24,488 bases of DNA from Baffinella frigidus (lineage: Eukaryota > Cryptophyceae > Cryptomonadales > Baffinellaceae). The first letter of the stretch is position 1, and each line of letters starts with the position of its first letter. The notes below the pieces were generated by a model that was not told the origin of the DNA, made no database searches, and worked only from the letters and a program-made list of their open reading frames with translations. A program made the translations under genes and the position numbers. The DNA lies in assembly GCA_026770585.1 (NCBI GenBank), contig MU646335.1, positions 74,836-99,323 on the forward strand, read 5' to 3'. Of this stretch, positions 15,806 to 24,488 are shown one piece after another.

Positions 15806-16876
15806 GAGGCCATGCATCGGCGACCTGATTTCAGGGCTCGATCTTAGGTTTGATAAGTCGTTTGTATCACTCACCTCACGGCTCACGGGCCTACTTAGGA
15901 CCTGCATCGAGAGTAATGAAGAAGAACACGCAGACTTGGTTTCAGCGCAGCGAGGGTCATCTTTCTGCGATGAATTCTCGATTCGGAACATAACATAATC
16001 TGTTTTGTGTATCTCAAGGCTACCAACGCCGAAAATAAGGGTGGATATTCTATTTTAGGCATAGACAAGGCTAAAATGAGTGTATTTACCCACAGATTCT
16101 GTATGTTCCGAGTTACCCACAGATTCTGTTATGTTCCGAGATTCAATCCGCCAGCCATCCCAAGAATGCTCAGTGGATTGAACTGCGCATTTCAGTGGAC
16201 TGAACTGCGCAGGGGTCCAGGACGAAAACCAGGACGAAAACTAGCCCGGGGAGGATAAGCACCACATAATCCTGAATCCTGAATCCTGAGGATTAGCACA
16301 ACAGAATCCTGAACGCATCCAAGGGTGTGGGACTCTCTACTGGAAAGCCACAGGGGAAGTTTCAAAAAGTTCGCGACACTCTGGTGTCGCATACTTTTGA
16401 GCCATTTTCTCCTCAAAAGGCAATTTTTCACCCCAAGGACGTGACCAAAATTCGTCAAAAGGTAACCTACAAGTAATTTTAGTGCCGTGTCCAAGAATTT
16501 TGAGACTTCCTCTGTGGCTTTGCAGTAGCTGCCTATCTCTGCCACTTGTCACGGCGAGAAGGTGGGTGAGAGACGCTGGGAGGTGAAGGGTATGCAAGGA
16601 GAGATCTTCGAGGGATCTGCCATGCCACTCGGTGGACTACGAAGGTTTCTGGACCCCTAGATTTAGCGGTAACGTGACCAAATTTGCATGAGCAAATCCT
16701 TAAACTTAACTTTCCACAGGGCAAGTTGACTTTTGATGAAAGGTCCGTATCACCGTGTGGTATGACCTCCCAATCAAGCCCGAAAAGGTTCAGGTTGATG
16801 GGCATTGGAATGATGGGAAGTTAGATTTTGCAGGACCAGGGAGTGTTGCGTTGCCACATTGATCTCATCCGGAAGA
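15806..16876. other. No gene recognised; small repeats only
   Basis: Contains an inverted pair CGGAACATAACA near 15982 and TGTTATGTTCCG near 16128. Tandem pairs lie at 16083-16140 (CCCACAGATTCTGT), at about 16172-16212 (CAGTGGAYTGAACTGCGCA) and at 16266-16284 (AATCCTG units). Three overlapping minus-strand frames at 16192-16805 lack recognisable protein features. Confidence 0.5.
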
Positions 16877-17011
16877 GTATTCATAATGAATACGATTTCG
16901 GGGATCTCCGATCCGATTCCGGTGTATCTTAAGGCTCTAAATGAAGTCTAGATAAACGTCTGTCTTATTTCTACCCTCAAGATACACCAAAATCGTATTC
17001 ATTATGAATAC
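16877..17011. mobile_element. Inverted-repeat element of 135 bp with self-palindromic ends
   Basis: Starts GTATTCATAATGAATACGAT and ends with its reverse complement. Inner arms GGTGTATCTT and AAGATACACC also pair. The outer 17 bases are nearly palindromic by themselves. No ORF. Confidence 0.8.
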
Positions 17012-18063
17012 TCGGCGGGATTAGTTTGTGTGCTTCAATCACACGCCCACCGCACCATATGGTAGCACGCGCGACTAACGTATACACCAACCGATACGGT
17101 CAACATGCACATGCAAATGTTCAGTAGGAGAGTTTATCCAGTCTCGTCATGCAATATTTCGAGGAGGGGGGAATGGCCCGGTTTCAGGGGGCACGGGATT
17201 CCAGCCCACACAGCGGGCTACGAAGAGATTTTCGGGCGCTGCGAGGCGGATTTTCCGTTACATTATCCGTAGGAACACCCCTACGCCCCTACGGGTTGCC
17301 TACCGTAGGGTCCTAGGTCTTATCGCTTAGGGGTTATTCAAAATCCCTCCGAAGTCCGCTCTGTGGTCTACCTCACTCGTGTTGAACGACAATTCTCAAG
17401 TTGATATGCTGGGTCTGCGGTACAAACCGGTCAACTTTTCCGCTCCAAAGCGCCCGGGCCCACCAAATAGGCGAACCCAAATACACTCGGAGTCAGAACA
17501 TTTCGCCTAAGCCAACTCCCCCTGAAAGCCAGCGCCTTAAGTCAAATGCCGGGCCTGGGGCCCGGGTCCATCTAAACGAAAACAGGGGAAAGTTGACTTA
17601 GGTGATCTGGTTGACTGAGCTGAAATCTTGTGGCTCGGAGTGAAATAGACTGAGCCACGCTAGAAATGCCACCAAGGCACGCAAATCAAGCCAAATCAGT
17701 TGGTTTGGTTTCTAGCTTCACTTGGGTTCGGTGTGCGCGGCGAGAATGTATCTTCTTGGTCTAACTCAAAGCGCTCCAAGAGAACCACCCTGTATCCCCT
17801 CCTCACGAGCCTCTGCACTGGAGAGCTAAACGCGTCCCGAAAGCAAAAAAATGCAGTTTCTGCAGATCCTTTCTGCGGAAGGGCGTGTCGTTGGGTTGCG
17901 TTGGGAGACATCAAAACCTAAAGGACCTAAAGGAGATCTGTCTTGGGAGTGCCGTACCTGATCTCGATGAAGCGCCCAGCCCCACTAAATCGCTTTGCCC
18001 AAATAGACCGAGAGGGAGCTAGGAATCAAACCAAGTAATTTGGTTTGATTTTGAGGGAGTGAC
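17012..18063. other. No gene recognised; element fragments
   Basis: A fragment with CTACCGTAGGGTCCTAGG is at about 17298-17318. A relative of the 165-bp duplication lies at 17512-17640. A small inverted repeat AATCAAACCAA...TTGGTTTGATT is at 18026-18053. Short ORFs carry no recognisable domains. Confidence 0.5.
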
Positions 18064-18289
18064 GTATTGTAGAATTCGGGTTGGCTTGGATTCGGGGTCG
18101 GGTCAGGCAATTTCAAATTCCAGATTATTTTGTTAGATGACTGGCTTGAATGAAGTTTTACGCGGTTTCATGAGTGCGATTGATGACAAGATCGCGACCC
18201 CCAACCATAAGATGACACACAGCGGCGCATTTTCGTCAGAATTCCGCCCGACCCTGGAAAAATCCAAGCCAACCCGAATTCTACAATAC
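18064..18289. mobile_element. Inverted-repeat element of 226 bp
   Basis: Termini GTATTGTAGAATTCGGGTTG and the reverse complement at 18289, with arms of about 29 bases followed by GGTCGGGT/ACCCGACC-like pairing. The interior of about 150 bases has no ORF. Confidence 0.85.
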
Positions 18290-18389
18290 TTGATCTCCAT
18301 ATGATGTATTTGTCAAGGGCGTATACGCCTACCGACACATAAAAATGACTTTTGATGAGGCCACTTTCGCGGCCCGAGGACCTGTGAAG

Positions 18390-18424
18390 GGCGAGTTAGG
18401 GTGAACATTCACCCTATGGTCACT
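18390..18424 (-). mobile_element. Family C fragment
   Basis: CGAGTTAGGGTGAACATTCA...AGTGACCATAGGG-type sequence is the reverse complement of 2657-2690 with one or two changes. Only one end survives; the family E element begins four bases later. Confidence 0.75.
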
Positions 18425-18427
18425 AAA

Positions 18428-18607
18428 CCACACGAGGCTATCCATGCGAACAGAATAAAGGTCGAGTGTAAGCATTTGTGCAGTAATTTTGGTATGTTCG
18501 GTCGAATAGATGGACACGCTACACGCTATCCGTGCAGGTACGTGACCATTCTCTCCCCAACATTTAAAATCGACATCTATTCTGTTCGCATGGATAGCCT
18601 CGTGTGG
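18428..18607. mobile_element. Inverted-repeat element, family E, copy 1
   Basis: A 180-bp element whose arms CCACACGAGGCTATCCATGC plus GAACAGAATA are perfect. The interior is unlike that of copy 2. No ORF of note. Confidence 0.88.
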
Positions 18608-18697
18608 AAGGGATAGGGTGAGACGTACTTGATTTCGATGAGGCCGGTTTCGCCCGCCAGCGCGTCCGGAGTCGCGCCCAGGAACGGCTGCCGTTGC

Positions 18698-19085
18698 GGA
18701 CGCGACTCGCGTGTCAGACACACTCACACACTTACACAACCTTGGGTGGGACGCGACACCCGTGTCAGATACATTCTCACCCTGTAATAGCGGACGCAAA
18801 TCGTGTGTTAGACACACACACATGCCGTTGTGACGGACGCGACTCACGTATCAGCCACTTTTACACACTGACACACCCTTGGGTGGGACGCGACCAACGT
18901 GTCATACACACTCTCACGCCCCATTGTGTACGAGACTCGCGTGTTAGACACACACAAATCCCGTTGAGGCGGACGCGACTCGTGTGTTAGAAACACTCTC
19001 ACACCCTTGGGTGGGGCGCAGCAAACGCATCAGGCACACTCACGCCCTGTTACGGCGGACGCGACTCGCGTGTTAGAAACACTGA
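18698..19085 (+). repeat. 43-bp minisatellite, nine copies
   Basis: Units begin GGACGCGACTCGCGTGTYAG near 18698, 18749, 18792, 18835, 18886, 18929, 18971, 19013 and 19057. Most spacing is 42-44 bases. The two 51-base units carry an extra CTTGGGTG-type stretch. Sequence outside the GGACGCGAC core is CACAC-rich and variable. Confidence 0.85.
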
Positions 19086-19309
19086 TCGCACACGAAGCCG
19101 ACTTCACGTCCGTCCAGTGTGCCGAAAGCGACCCGTCGTGCTCGAAGCTTCAAGGACGATCCCACCACACTACATGGCTCAGGTACCACGCCAGATTCCT
19201 GGAAGGGGTTGCCAATTCCGCTCCGACGCTTCAAAAATGGCGTCGTCGGCGTGTGGGTGTTGGGCCCTTGGGAAAGAGTGTTCGGGCTCAGCAGATGCGC
19301 ACGCTCAGC

Positions 19310-19440
19310 GAACGATATACCATATATCATACACCAGGTACATCACATATATCATATATCATATATCATATATCATATATCATATATCATATATCATACA
19401 TCGTATATCAGTGAACGATATATCATATATATCATATATC
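19310..19440. repeat. ATATCAT microsatellite
   Basis: About nine tandem 7-base ATATCAT units near 19344-19400. They are bordered by two copies of GAACGATATAYCATATAT (19309 and 19413). Spurious tyrosine/histidine/isoleucine ORFs result. Confidence 0.95.
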
Positions 19441-19566
19441 CCGCGCGTCATCATGCCTCTCACCCAACTTCCTTCCAAAGTTTTCCACTCAGTAAGTTGC
19501 TTCCCCAGTTCAACTCGAACCAAGCCACGGTGCCACGTCTCGTAAACAGGTGTGTTTTCCGCCCCG

Positions 19567-19866
19567 GTAGCGTTCGGGCTCAGTAGGGACCCCGCGTGCT
19601 CAGAAGTGTTCATCCATAACTCTGCCCCTCTTGGATATGGGCTCCTCATCAATTCGCCCCCCCCCAAATTTCCCACGTGAATTTCCTGGGAGGAGGGGGG
19701 AAAAATTCACCTTGTAAATTGGGGGGGGGGGGCGAATTGATGAGGAGCCCAAATCAAGTGGGGCAGAGCTAGTATTCGCGCCTGGCGAAGATGGATGTGG
19801 AAATCGTGTGGGTTCGTTCCCAGCAGCGTTCGGGCTCAGTAGGGACCCCGCGTGCTCAGAAGGGTG
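19567..19866. repeat. Foldback element between 40-bp direct repeats
   Basis: An inverted repeat GGGCTCCTCATCAATTCGCC with poly-C/poly-G arms spans 19639-19750. On either side, GTTCGGGCTCAGTAGGGACC and the following CCGCGTGCTCAGAAG occur at about 19570-19606 and 19827-19863. The direct copies are too far from the foldback ends to be target duplications. Confidence 0.75.
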
Positions 19867-20282
19867 TCCACGCACGGCTGCAGGGGGGGTTATCCAAAAG
19901 TCATTTTCAAGGGAAAATTGCGTCCACAAGTCAATTTTCAGCAGAAAACGGCTCCAAGAACAAGAACGACCGAATGGCTCCAAGAACGACCCTGGAATAC
20001 CCCTTCAAGAGCCTGGCGTGGTTTCGCACCTGGCGTGGATGGATGTGGAAACCGCCTGGGGAGAGGTGGTGCTGGGGGAACATTCGAGCGTAGGCCCTTC
20101 TTGCCACGCCCTCCGTCGCGCACCTGCATGGGTGAAAACATCAGATCCAAAAGAGCGCGGCCCACCGAGACAAAAGTCGAGACTGGAACGTCTCAAAGAA
20201 AAAGTGGAACCTTTGTTAACTTAAAACAAATAAGACCCCAGCCCCTTCCCGTGCATCCCGGCCGGGGACTTGAGTTTTCCAC

Positions 20283-20443
20283 CACCAACCCTCACGGTTG
20301 GACCAAATCATCGAGCTTAGACTTGAGATTTACCCAGAGACCCCGGATCCGGGGTCTTGGGTAAATCAAGGGCAAATCTGGTTAAATCAAGGGTAAATCT
20401 GAAAGCTAAAATCGACGATTTGGTCCAATTGTGAGGGTTGGTG
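20283..20443. mobile_element. Inverted-repeat element with a perfect internal hairpin
   Basis: Outer arms CACCAACCCTCAC...TTGGACCAAATC and the reverse complement ending at 20443. Inside, GATTTACCC...ACCCCGGATCCGGGGT...GGGTAAATC (20329-20369) makes a second, almost perfect hairpin. A relative of the right arm (GATGATTTAGTCC...GTGAGTGTTGGTG) is at about 21332-21366. Confidence 0.8.
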
Positions 20444-20527
20444 ACGGTTGGGCCCGCGCAGGCGGCAAGGCACCGGGTTAGGCTAAGGGGTTGGGGTCGA
20501 AACCCTAAACCGTGAAGCTGCGGGGAC

Positions 20528-20709
20528 CCACACGAGGCTATCCATGCGAACAGAATAAAAGGGCGTTTTAAAAATTTATGGGGAAATGATCACGTTTCCC
20601 CCGGAAAAACCGGGAGGAAACGTGATCATTTGCTGACTTTTGGCGTGTTTCCTGGGCAATAATCCAATAATTGACTTATGAATCTGTTCGCATGGATAGC
20701 CTCGTGTGG
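20528..20709. mobile_element. Inverted-repeat element, family E, copy 2
   Basis: Same 30-base arms as copy 1 (CCACACGAGGCTATCCATGC...) but a different interior. The interior contains the hairpin GATCACGTTTCC...GGAAACGTGATC at about 20588-20629. No ORF. Confidence 0.88.
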
Positions 20710-20879
20710 ACAGGCAGGCGGTGCGCGATGTGGCAGCGGTCTCAGCACATAAAAACAGTTTATATTTAAAAAATTAATTATCACGAGAAAAGAATCTATT
20801 AAAAGGATTAAGAGGAAAATGCATAGTTTGGCAGGCGGTGCTATGGGCGGGCGGACAGTATTTTGATCTCTGAGATCCG

Positions 20880-21002
20880 CCCTGGAGGCAACCCAGGGGC
20901 AAATCTTAAGTCAATCGCCCACGGATGCGCCCGGATTCTGGGCGCATGTGTATGGGAGTTGACTTAAGAAACCATCAATTTGCCCACAAGTTGCCTCCAG
21001 GG
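20880..21002. mobile_element. Inverted-repeat element of 123 bp
   Basis: Arms CCCTGGAGGCAAC and GTTGCCTCCAGGG. Inner arms CTTAAGTCAA and TTGACTTAAG bracket a CGGATGCGCCCGGATTCTGG-type hairpin. No ORF. Confidence 0.8.
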
Positions 21003-21131
21003 TCGTTTCAGGCCGGGGGCGCGCCCCCCCGGAGGCTGCAGGCACGCGTGTCTTCCTCCTGCAGGCCGCCCTGCCACCGACCCTCACCGGAAGACCGAAT
21101 GGTTGATTTTATATTTTATATTTTATATTTT

Positions 21132-21312
21132 CCCCGACAGACCCCCGGATTTCATAGGGAAACGGTTTCAACAAAAATAATTATGGCAATGAAATTTACT
21201 ACACATCATGAGTTTTACTAGTAATATTAAAGCATTCGTTTAGTAATTTTCATTGAGTCAAAAGTTTTAAATTAAAACCGTTTTCCTGTGCCATTTGGGG
21301 GGTCTGTTGGGG
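21132..21312. mobile_element. Inverted-repeat element related to family D
   Basis: Ends CCCCGACAGACCCCC and GGGGGGTCTGTTGGGG. Inner arms GGGAAACGGTTT and AAACCGTTTTCC pair. The interior TTTAGTAATTTTCATTGAG resembles the family D interior at 3187-3320. Confidence 0.78.
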
Positions 21313-21384
21313 TAAATCTTGAAAGATAAAGTTGATGATTTAGTCCTCCCGTGAGTGTTGGTGGTGCGCCGCCTGCTAGGCTTA

Positions 21385-21532
21385 TCCGGGGACATGTTTA
21401 ATTTGAAAGAAAATGGATCCCTATGTGTTCATAGGAGTTGGAAGAAGATTAATTAGGGCCCTAAGTAATTCTAATTAGGACCACAACCCGGTTTGATATG
21501 CTATTTTCTTTTAAATGAAACATGTTCCCGGA
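21385..21532. mobile_element. Inverted-repeat element related to family D
   Basis: Ends TCCGGGGACATGTTTAATTT and its diverged reverse complement (AAACATGTTCCCGGA), preceded by TA (21383-21384). A second inverted repeat GATTAATTAGGGCCC...CTAATTAGGACC lies inside. Confidence 0.8.
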
Positions 21533-21720
21533 TGAAGGCGGAGCCTTTGGCCTGCAGCATTCAGCACGCCAGCCCTCCCGCCTGCATCAAAACGCGCCCT
21601 CTGAGAAAGGATCGGCGCTGTGTCAGCGCTCTTGGTGAGCATCGTTCCATCTTCTTATCTTGATCGCTGGGGTTTCCAGGTGGTACAAATCGGGGGTTGC
21701 CAACGGAGGATGTTGCTGAC

Positions 21721-21921
21721 CACCAGCAACCCGCTGCAGCTTATATCCGGATCGGGTACTGTAGTAATTTTCAGCTAAACCGAAGAAATCTCTTCGGTAT
21801 CTCCCGTCAGCAATTCGAGGTCCCTAGGGTTTCCTACTGTAGGGTCATAGGAAAGATTGTTTTTCCAATACAATACCCGCTTGCGAGTACCCCCGGTATA
21901 AGCTGCTACGGGTTGCTGGTG
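21721..21921. mobile_element. Inverted-repeat element of 201 bp
   Basis: Arms CACCAGCAACCCG..GCAGCTTATA and the reverse complement ending at 21921. The interior includes GTAGTAATTTTCAGC (family D-like), CCGAAGAAATCTCTTCGG and the word CCTACTGTAGGG found in families A and C. Confidence 0.8.
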
Positions 21922-22320
21922 GGAGCGGGGCATCTATTCTAGCGACGGCGCGCAAGGCACTTCATGGATTCGTCGAGCGTCAAGTACGGTAGTCCCGTCA
22001 TTGTACGTCAGATGTAAAATCTAAGAGGGCTGGAGGGTGTCGGCTGCCGGGCGTGGCACCCGTGTCGCATGGCCGCGGTTTCTTGCCGTTCATCCACGAT
22101 CTGCCCAATCCGCAATTGCCACAACGCCTTTGGCGGGACGTACGAGCTGAGCCCCACCGCTGCCCCGAAACTGCGACGTGGATCTCAGCTGTTACTCACG
22201 TGCAGGCTCCTTTTCGCCACTGCGAGCAGCGAGCACGCATGCAGCCTGCTGCCTCGCTCCATTGAAGTAGGCAGGAATCAATTCATCGAGCCTCCTTCCA
22301 GAGCTGCGTGTTCCTTGCCT
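21922..22320. other. No gene recognised
   Basis: Plus-strand open frames at 22053-22518 lack recognisable protein features. No element ends are visible. Confidence 0.35.
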
Positions 22321-22424
22321 GGAGGCCGTGAGGAGGTGCGCCCTGCGGGGGTCCAGCGGCGCGGCGAACGGGTCGATCTCTTCGTTGGGCCCCATGGGAT
22401 CCTCAGCCTCTCTCTTCGTTTCAC
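22321..22424 (-). CDS. Weak candidate exon of an unknown minus-strand gene
   Basis: Minus-strand frame reading EAEDPMGPNEEIDPFAAPLD and then PRRAHLL, with mostly G or C third positions, as in the confirmed exons. A possible non-canonical donor CCAG|GCAAGG follows. No clear acceptor upstream and no family recognised. The longer open frame (22443-22192) may simply read into the intron. Confidence 0.25.
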
Positions 22425-22477
22425 CAGAATATTTGATTATCAAATCCTAGCCATGGTCAAAAATTCCATTAAGAGGC

Positions 22478-22570
22478 TGTGGAAAATCGAGAAGTTGGAG
22501 CCATTTTTCAACTTTTGAGAAATTTCAACAATTTCTCAAAAGTGGACCAAATGGCTCCAATTTCCCCATT
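22478..22570. repeat. Long imperfect hairpin
   Basis: GAAGTTGGAGCCATTT...ACTTTTGAGAAATT pairs with AATTTCTCAAAAGT...AAATGGCTCCAA around a five-base loop. AT-rich; no ORF. Confidence 0.75.
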
Positions 22571-22764
22571 TTTCTACTTGAAATTGTTTGTAAAATGAAA
22601 CAAAACTTGACAGGGGCGACCCGGTCGGTGTTCATCGCGACAAATTATGTTATCCCGCTTGCTCCTCCTGCTTTCTTGCTGCAAGCCCCCCGTCACGGGG
22701 GTTTCTGCGGAGATGTCGGGCAGGGCCTCAGAGGGCCTGCACTTGGCAGGCTCATGGACAGCTG

Positions 22765-22892
22765 GGAGCGACTCTCGCTTCACTTGAGGCCCAGCTGGGT
22801 GCCAAGCACTTGGCGCCCAGCTGGGCGCGCCCAGCGAGAGTCGCTCCGAGCAGCTGGCGCCAAGCACTTGGCTGCGCGCCAAGTGAAGCGAT
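22765..22892. repeat. Compound inverted and direct repeats with CCAAGCACTTGGC palindromes
   Basis: GAGCGACTCTCGC at about 22768 pairs with GCGAGAGTCGCTC near 22834. The palindrome GCCAAGCACTTGGC occurs twice (about 22801 and 22859). CGCTTCACTTG is matched by CAAGTGAAGCG at 22879-22889, and CCCAGCTGGG also recurs. This is a dense foldback cluster with several alternative pairings. Confidence 0.75.
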
Positions 22893-22939
22893 AAGTATCC
22901 TGATAGGAAGGGATTGGTCTTATTAATTGACGCATCTTC

Positions 22940-23163
22940 GAAAATTGACGCAATCTTTACCACACAAAACAAAACGTTTGAATTCCACCCAGGTACAAAA
23001 ATAACAATCTCACTTTTAAGATATGTACCGAGATTATTTTTATATCTTAAAAGTGCTTTCGGTCAGCAAATGGGGCAAAATCAGTCTTTACAACACATTC
23101 CCCGTTTAGGACACATCTCACACGCGATTTTGCCTGGGATTGTGTGGTAAAGACTGCGTCAAT
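22940..23163. mobile_element. Inverted-repeat element of about 220 bp with nested hairpin
   Basis: Outer arms AATTGACGCAATCTTTACCA and TGGTAAAGACTGCGTCAATT. Inside, CACTTTTAAGATAT and ATATCTTAAAAGTG (about 23011-23054) form a second hairpin. No transposase. Confidence 0.75.
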
Positions 23164-23739
23164 TATCCGATCACAGGGAAATGAGCAAATTTTAGCGCGC
23201 CGCAGCTCGCTCAAAAGTTAATTATTTCAACTTTTGAAAACGGCAAAGATCTCACCGTGTCCTGCTCTTCAATTTGGTCTGAAGAAGCAGGGGTAAATTA
23301 TTTCGTCTTCGATACTCATTTTAAGCCCAAAAACGTGCGTCAATTCGTGCCCCACCCCTTCGTAGTAATGTTCGTGTCGTAAACTTTAGCAGTACGAGAT
23401 CGTAAACGTGTCACGTGAACAAACGGACCTGTAAAAGGATTGTAAATGACTATTTTACTACAGGGTCCCAGTGTAAAATGTTGTTGTGGGTGTAGATCAA
23501 GAGAAACATTTGTCAAACAAGGGCGATCTTCCCTCCTAGAAACACTATCTTTACCACAGCCTCCTCGTGACCTCGAAACAAGGGAAGCGGCTTGATGGTC
23601 ACGAAAAAGTCAAACGTTGCATTTGAGATTCCTTCTCAGACATAAAAACTCATAAAAAAATAAAAAAATAACGTTTTATATTTTTTCGTCTTTCTATTTT
23701 AAGAAGGCTTGGGCGACCCAAGGGGTCGCCCGTGAACAA
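23164..23739. other. AT-rich intergenic stretch, no gene seen
   Basis: Includes AAAAGTT...AACTTTT near 23212-23238 and AT-rich runs at 23645-23700. A GGGCGACCC/GGGTCGCCC hairpin at 23710-23731 lies just past the stop of the next minus-strand exon. Confidence 0.45.
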
Positions 23740-24238
23740 TCACGCGTACGGGATTTGATCCCCTGGTTTCTTGGACAAGGCTGTGATGATGATCCGGGCG
23801 ACGGCATCAGCCTTGGCGAACAGGCTGCGCAGGAAGAAGTCTCCCGCGCCGGACTTCTCGAAGCGGGACGACGACACGGTGTGCTCCCCCGAATATGCCG
23901 GGTCCACCTGGGCCAGGCCTTCATTGTGGACCGGGGAGGGCGACAAGATAGAGAGAGGCACGGCCAACATGTCCCAGCGGACATGTTGGCTGCCGAGGGA
24001 GGAGCTGCTGGGGCGGGCGGGTTTCTGACGCGCTGTGTGCGGCTGGTCCCATCCAGGAAGATAAATCTATCGTGCGGGGCCTGCTCCTGCAAGATGAGGC
24101 CACCGGGGTTGTCGAATGCTGGGGCGAGCTCTCGCTGGAGGTGAGCGTACCCCCAGGCTGCCCATTGTCCGACATCCACGACGATGCGACCGCCTGCGCC
24201 TCCCGCTTTCTCCAGTGGGCCGCTCACATCTGCTCACA
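23740..24238 (-). CDS. Possible SAM-dependent O-methyltransferase-like gene, fragmentary
   Basis: Two minus-strand coding-like stretches lie in different frames. About 24238-24045 reads GRIVVDVGQWAAWGYAHL then NPGGLILQEQAPHDRF. About 23935-23740 reads SGEHTVSSSRFEKSGAGDFF, LRSLFAKADAVARIIITALS and KKPGDQIPYA, then TGA. Order and spacing loosely follow O-methyltransferase motifs: VxVDVG (SAM-binding strand), GxLILQ (strand 2), then YYLRxxLHDW and KPG. The second stretch has strongly GC-ending codons. Against this, the glycine-rich loop after VDVG is missing, the catalytic His region is not clear, and the splice junction is unresolved. Treat the family call as tentative. Confidence 0.3.
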
Positions 24239-24262
24239 TGGTGCACCTTTTCCTTGCGTGCA

Positions 24263-24346
24263 GAAAATGTCGCTGGTGCTCGAGATCGGGGAGGAGGAAA
24301 TGTTCTCCATACCGATCGCCATCGTTGAATACGCGAGAGCTCTGGT
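24263..24346 (+). CDS. Possible plus-strand exon, unknown protein
   Basis: Acceptor-like CTTGCGTGCAG is followed by a frame with GC-ending codons reading MSLVLEIGEEEMFSIPIAIV then EYARAL, and a donor-like CTG|GTATGC after 24346. No family recognised. It overlaps minus-strand open frames with weaker codon bias. Phase and neighbouring exons unknown. Confidence 0.25.
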
Positions 24347-24405
24347 ATGCCCCACCGCCCACGAGCACCGCGTTGGCAGGGCCCGGGGCGTCCTCTCAAG
24401 CAAGC

Positions 24406-24479
24406 CAGGGGGGGGGGGGGGGGTGGGGACCATTAGGGGCCCGGTAGGAAGGGGACTGCTCGGAAGGGGGGGGGGGGGG
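24406..24479. repeat. Poly-G runs near the contig end
   Basis: Runs of about 15 and 14 G at 24407-24422 and 24466-24480. They could be genuine homopolymers or a low-quality assembly edge. Confidence 0.7.
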
Positions 24480-24488
24480 GCGCTGCGG

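Noticed and set aside
19007-19586. Plus-strand ORFs of 135-155 residues
   Set aside because: They cross the minisatellite, a dispersed repeat and the ATATCAT microsatellite. Composition is repeat-driven.
23755-24144. 129-residue plus-strand ORF
   Set aside because: Antisense to the minus-strand frame with stronger GC-ending codon bias; no recognisable protein features.

Overview
The window looks like nuclear DNA from a repeat-rich, intron-rich eukaryote, most likely a unicellular alga. Four things point this way: GT-AG introns that keep reading phase, coding exons with mostly G or C at third positions, long degenerate arrays of TTTAGGG-type telomeric sequence, and dense short inverted-repeat elements. 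There are no bacterial operons, ribosome-binding sites or long uninterrupted genes. TTTAGGG-type telomeres occur in plants, cryptophytes, dinoflagellates and some other algae. My impression of a cryptophyte-like genome is inference only.

Layout. (1) 158-3486, plus strand: the last exons of a DEAD-box splicing helicase of the PRP5/DDX46 family. Four exons join in phase and end at a TAG. The introns are full of telomere-like satellite, duplicated exon pieces and several MITE-like elements. (2) 3487-4900: a pile-up of nested MITE-like elements. (3) 5374-6495, minus strand: a two-exon gene for a low-complexity, probably nuclear protein of unknown function. (4) 6606-7712, plus strand, divergent from gene 3: a small four-exon gene predicted to encode about 70 residues, unrecognised. 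(5) 7995-9510: more elements and one possible minus-strand terminal exon. (6) 9667-10035: an interstitial telomere-like array, then an AT-rich block. (7) 10921-11583: a broken duplicate of the 5' part of gene 4, with a MITE-like element inside its second exon. (8) 11653-12370: a long inverted repeat running into a 657-base assembly gap, followed by another telomere-like array. (9) 13400-23700: mostly non-coding, with diverged tandem blocks, inverted-repeat elements, a 43-bp minisatellite and AT microsatellite; no convincing gene except one weak candidate exon. (10) 23740-24350: an unconfirmed minus-strand gene with faint O-methyltransferase resemblance and a possible plus-strand exon.

The most informative signal is the mobile or amplifying DNA. 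At least four short inverted-repeat families (called A to D here) insert at TA. Duplicated copies of host sequence supply matching empty sites. In the helicase gene, exon edges have been copied repeatedly together with intron satellite. The genes do not form an obvious pathway; they are neighbours in a repeat-loaded region.
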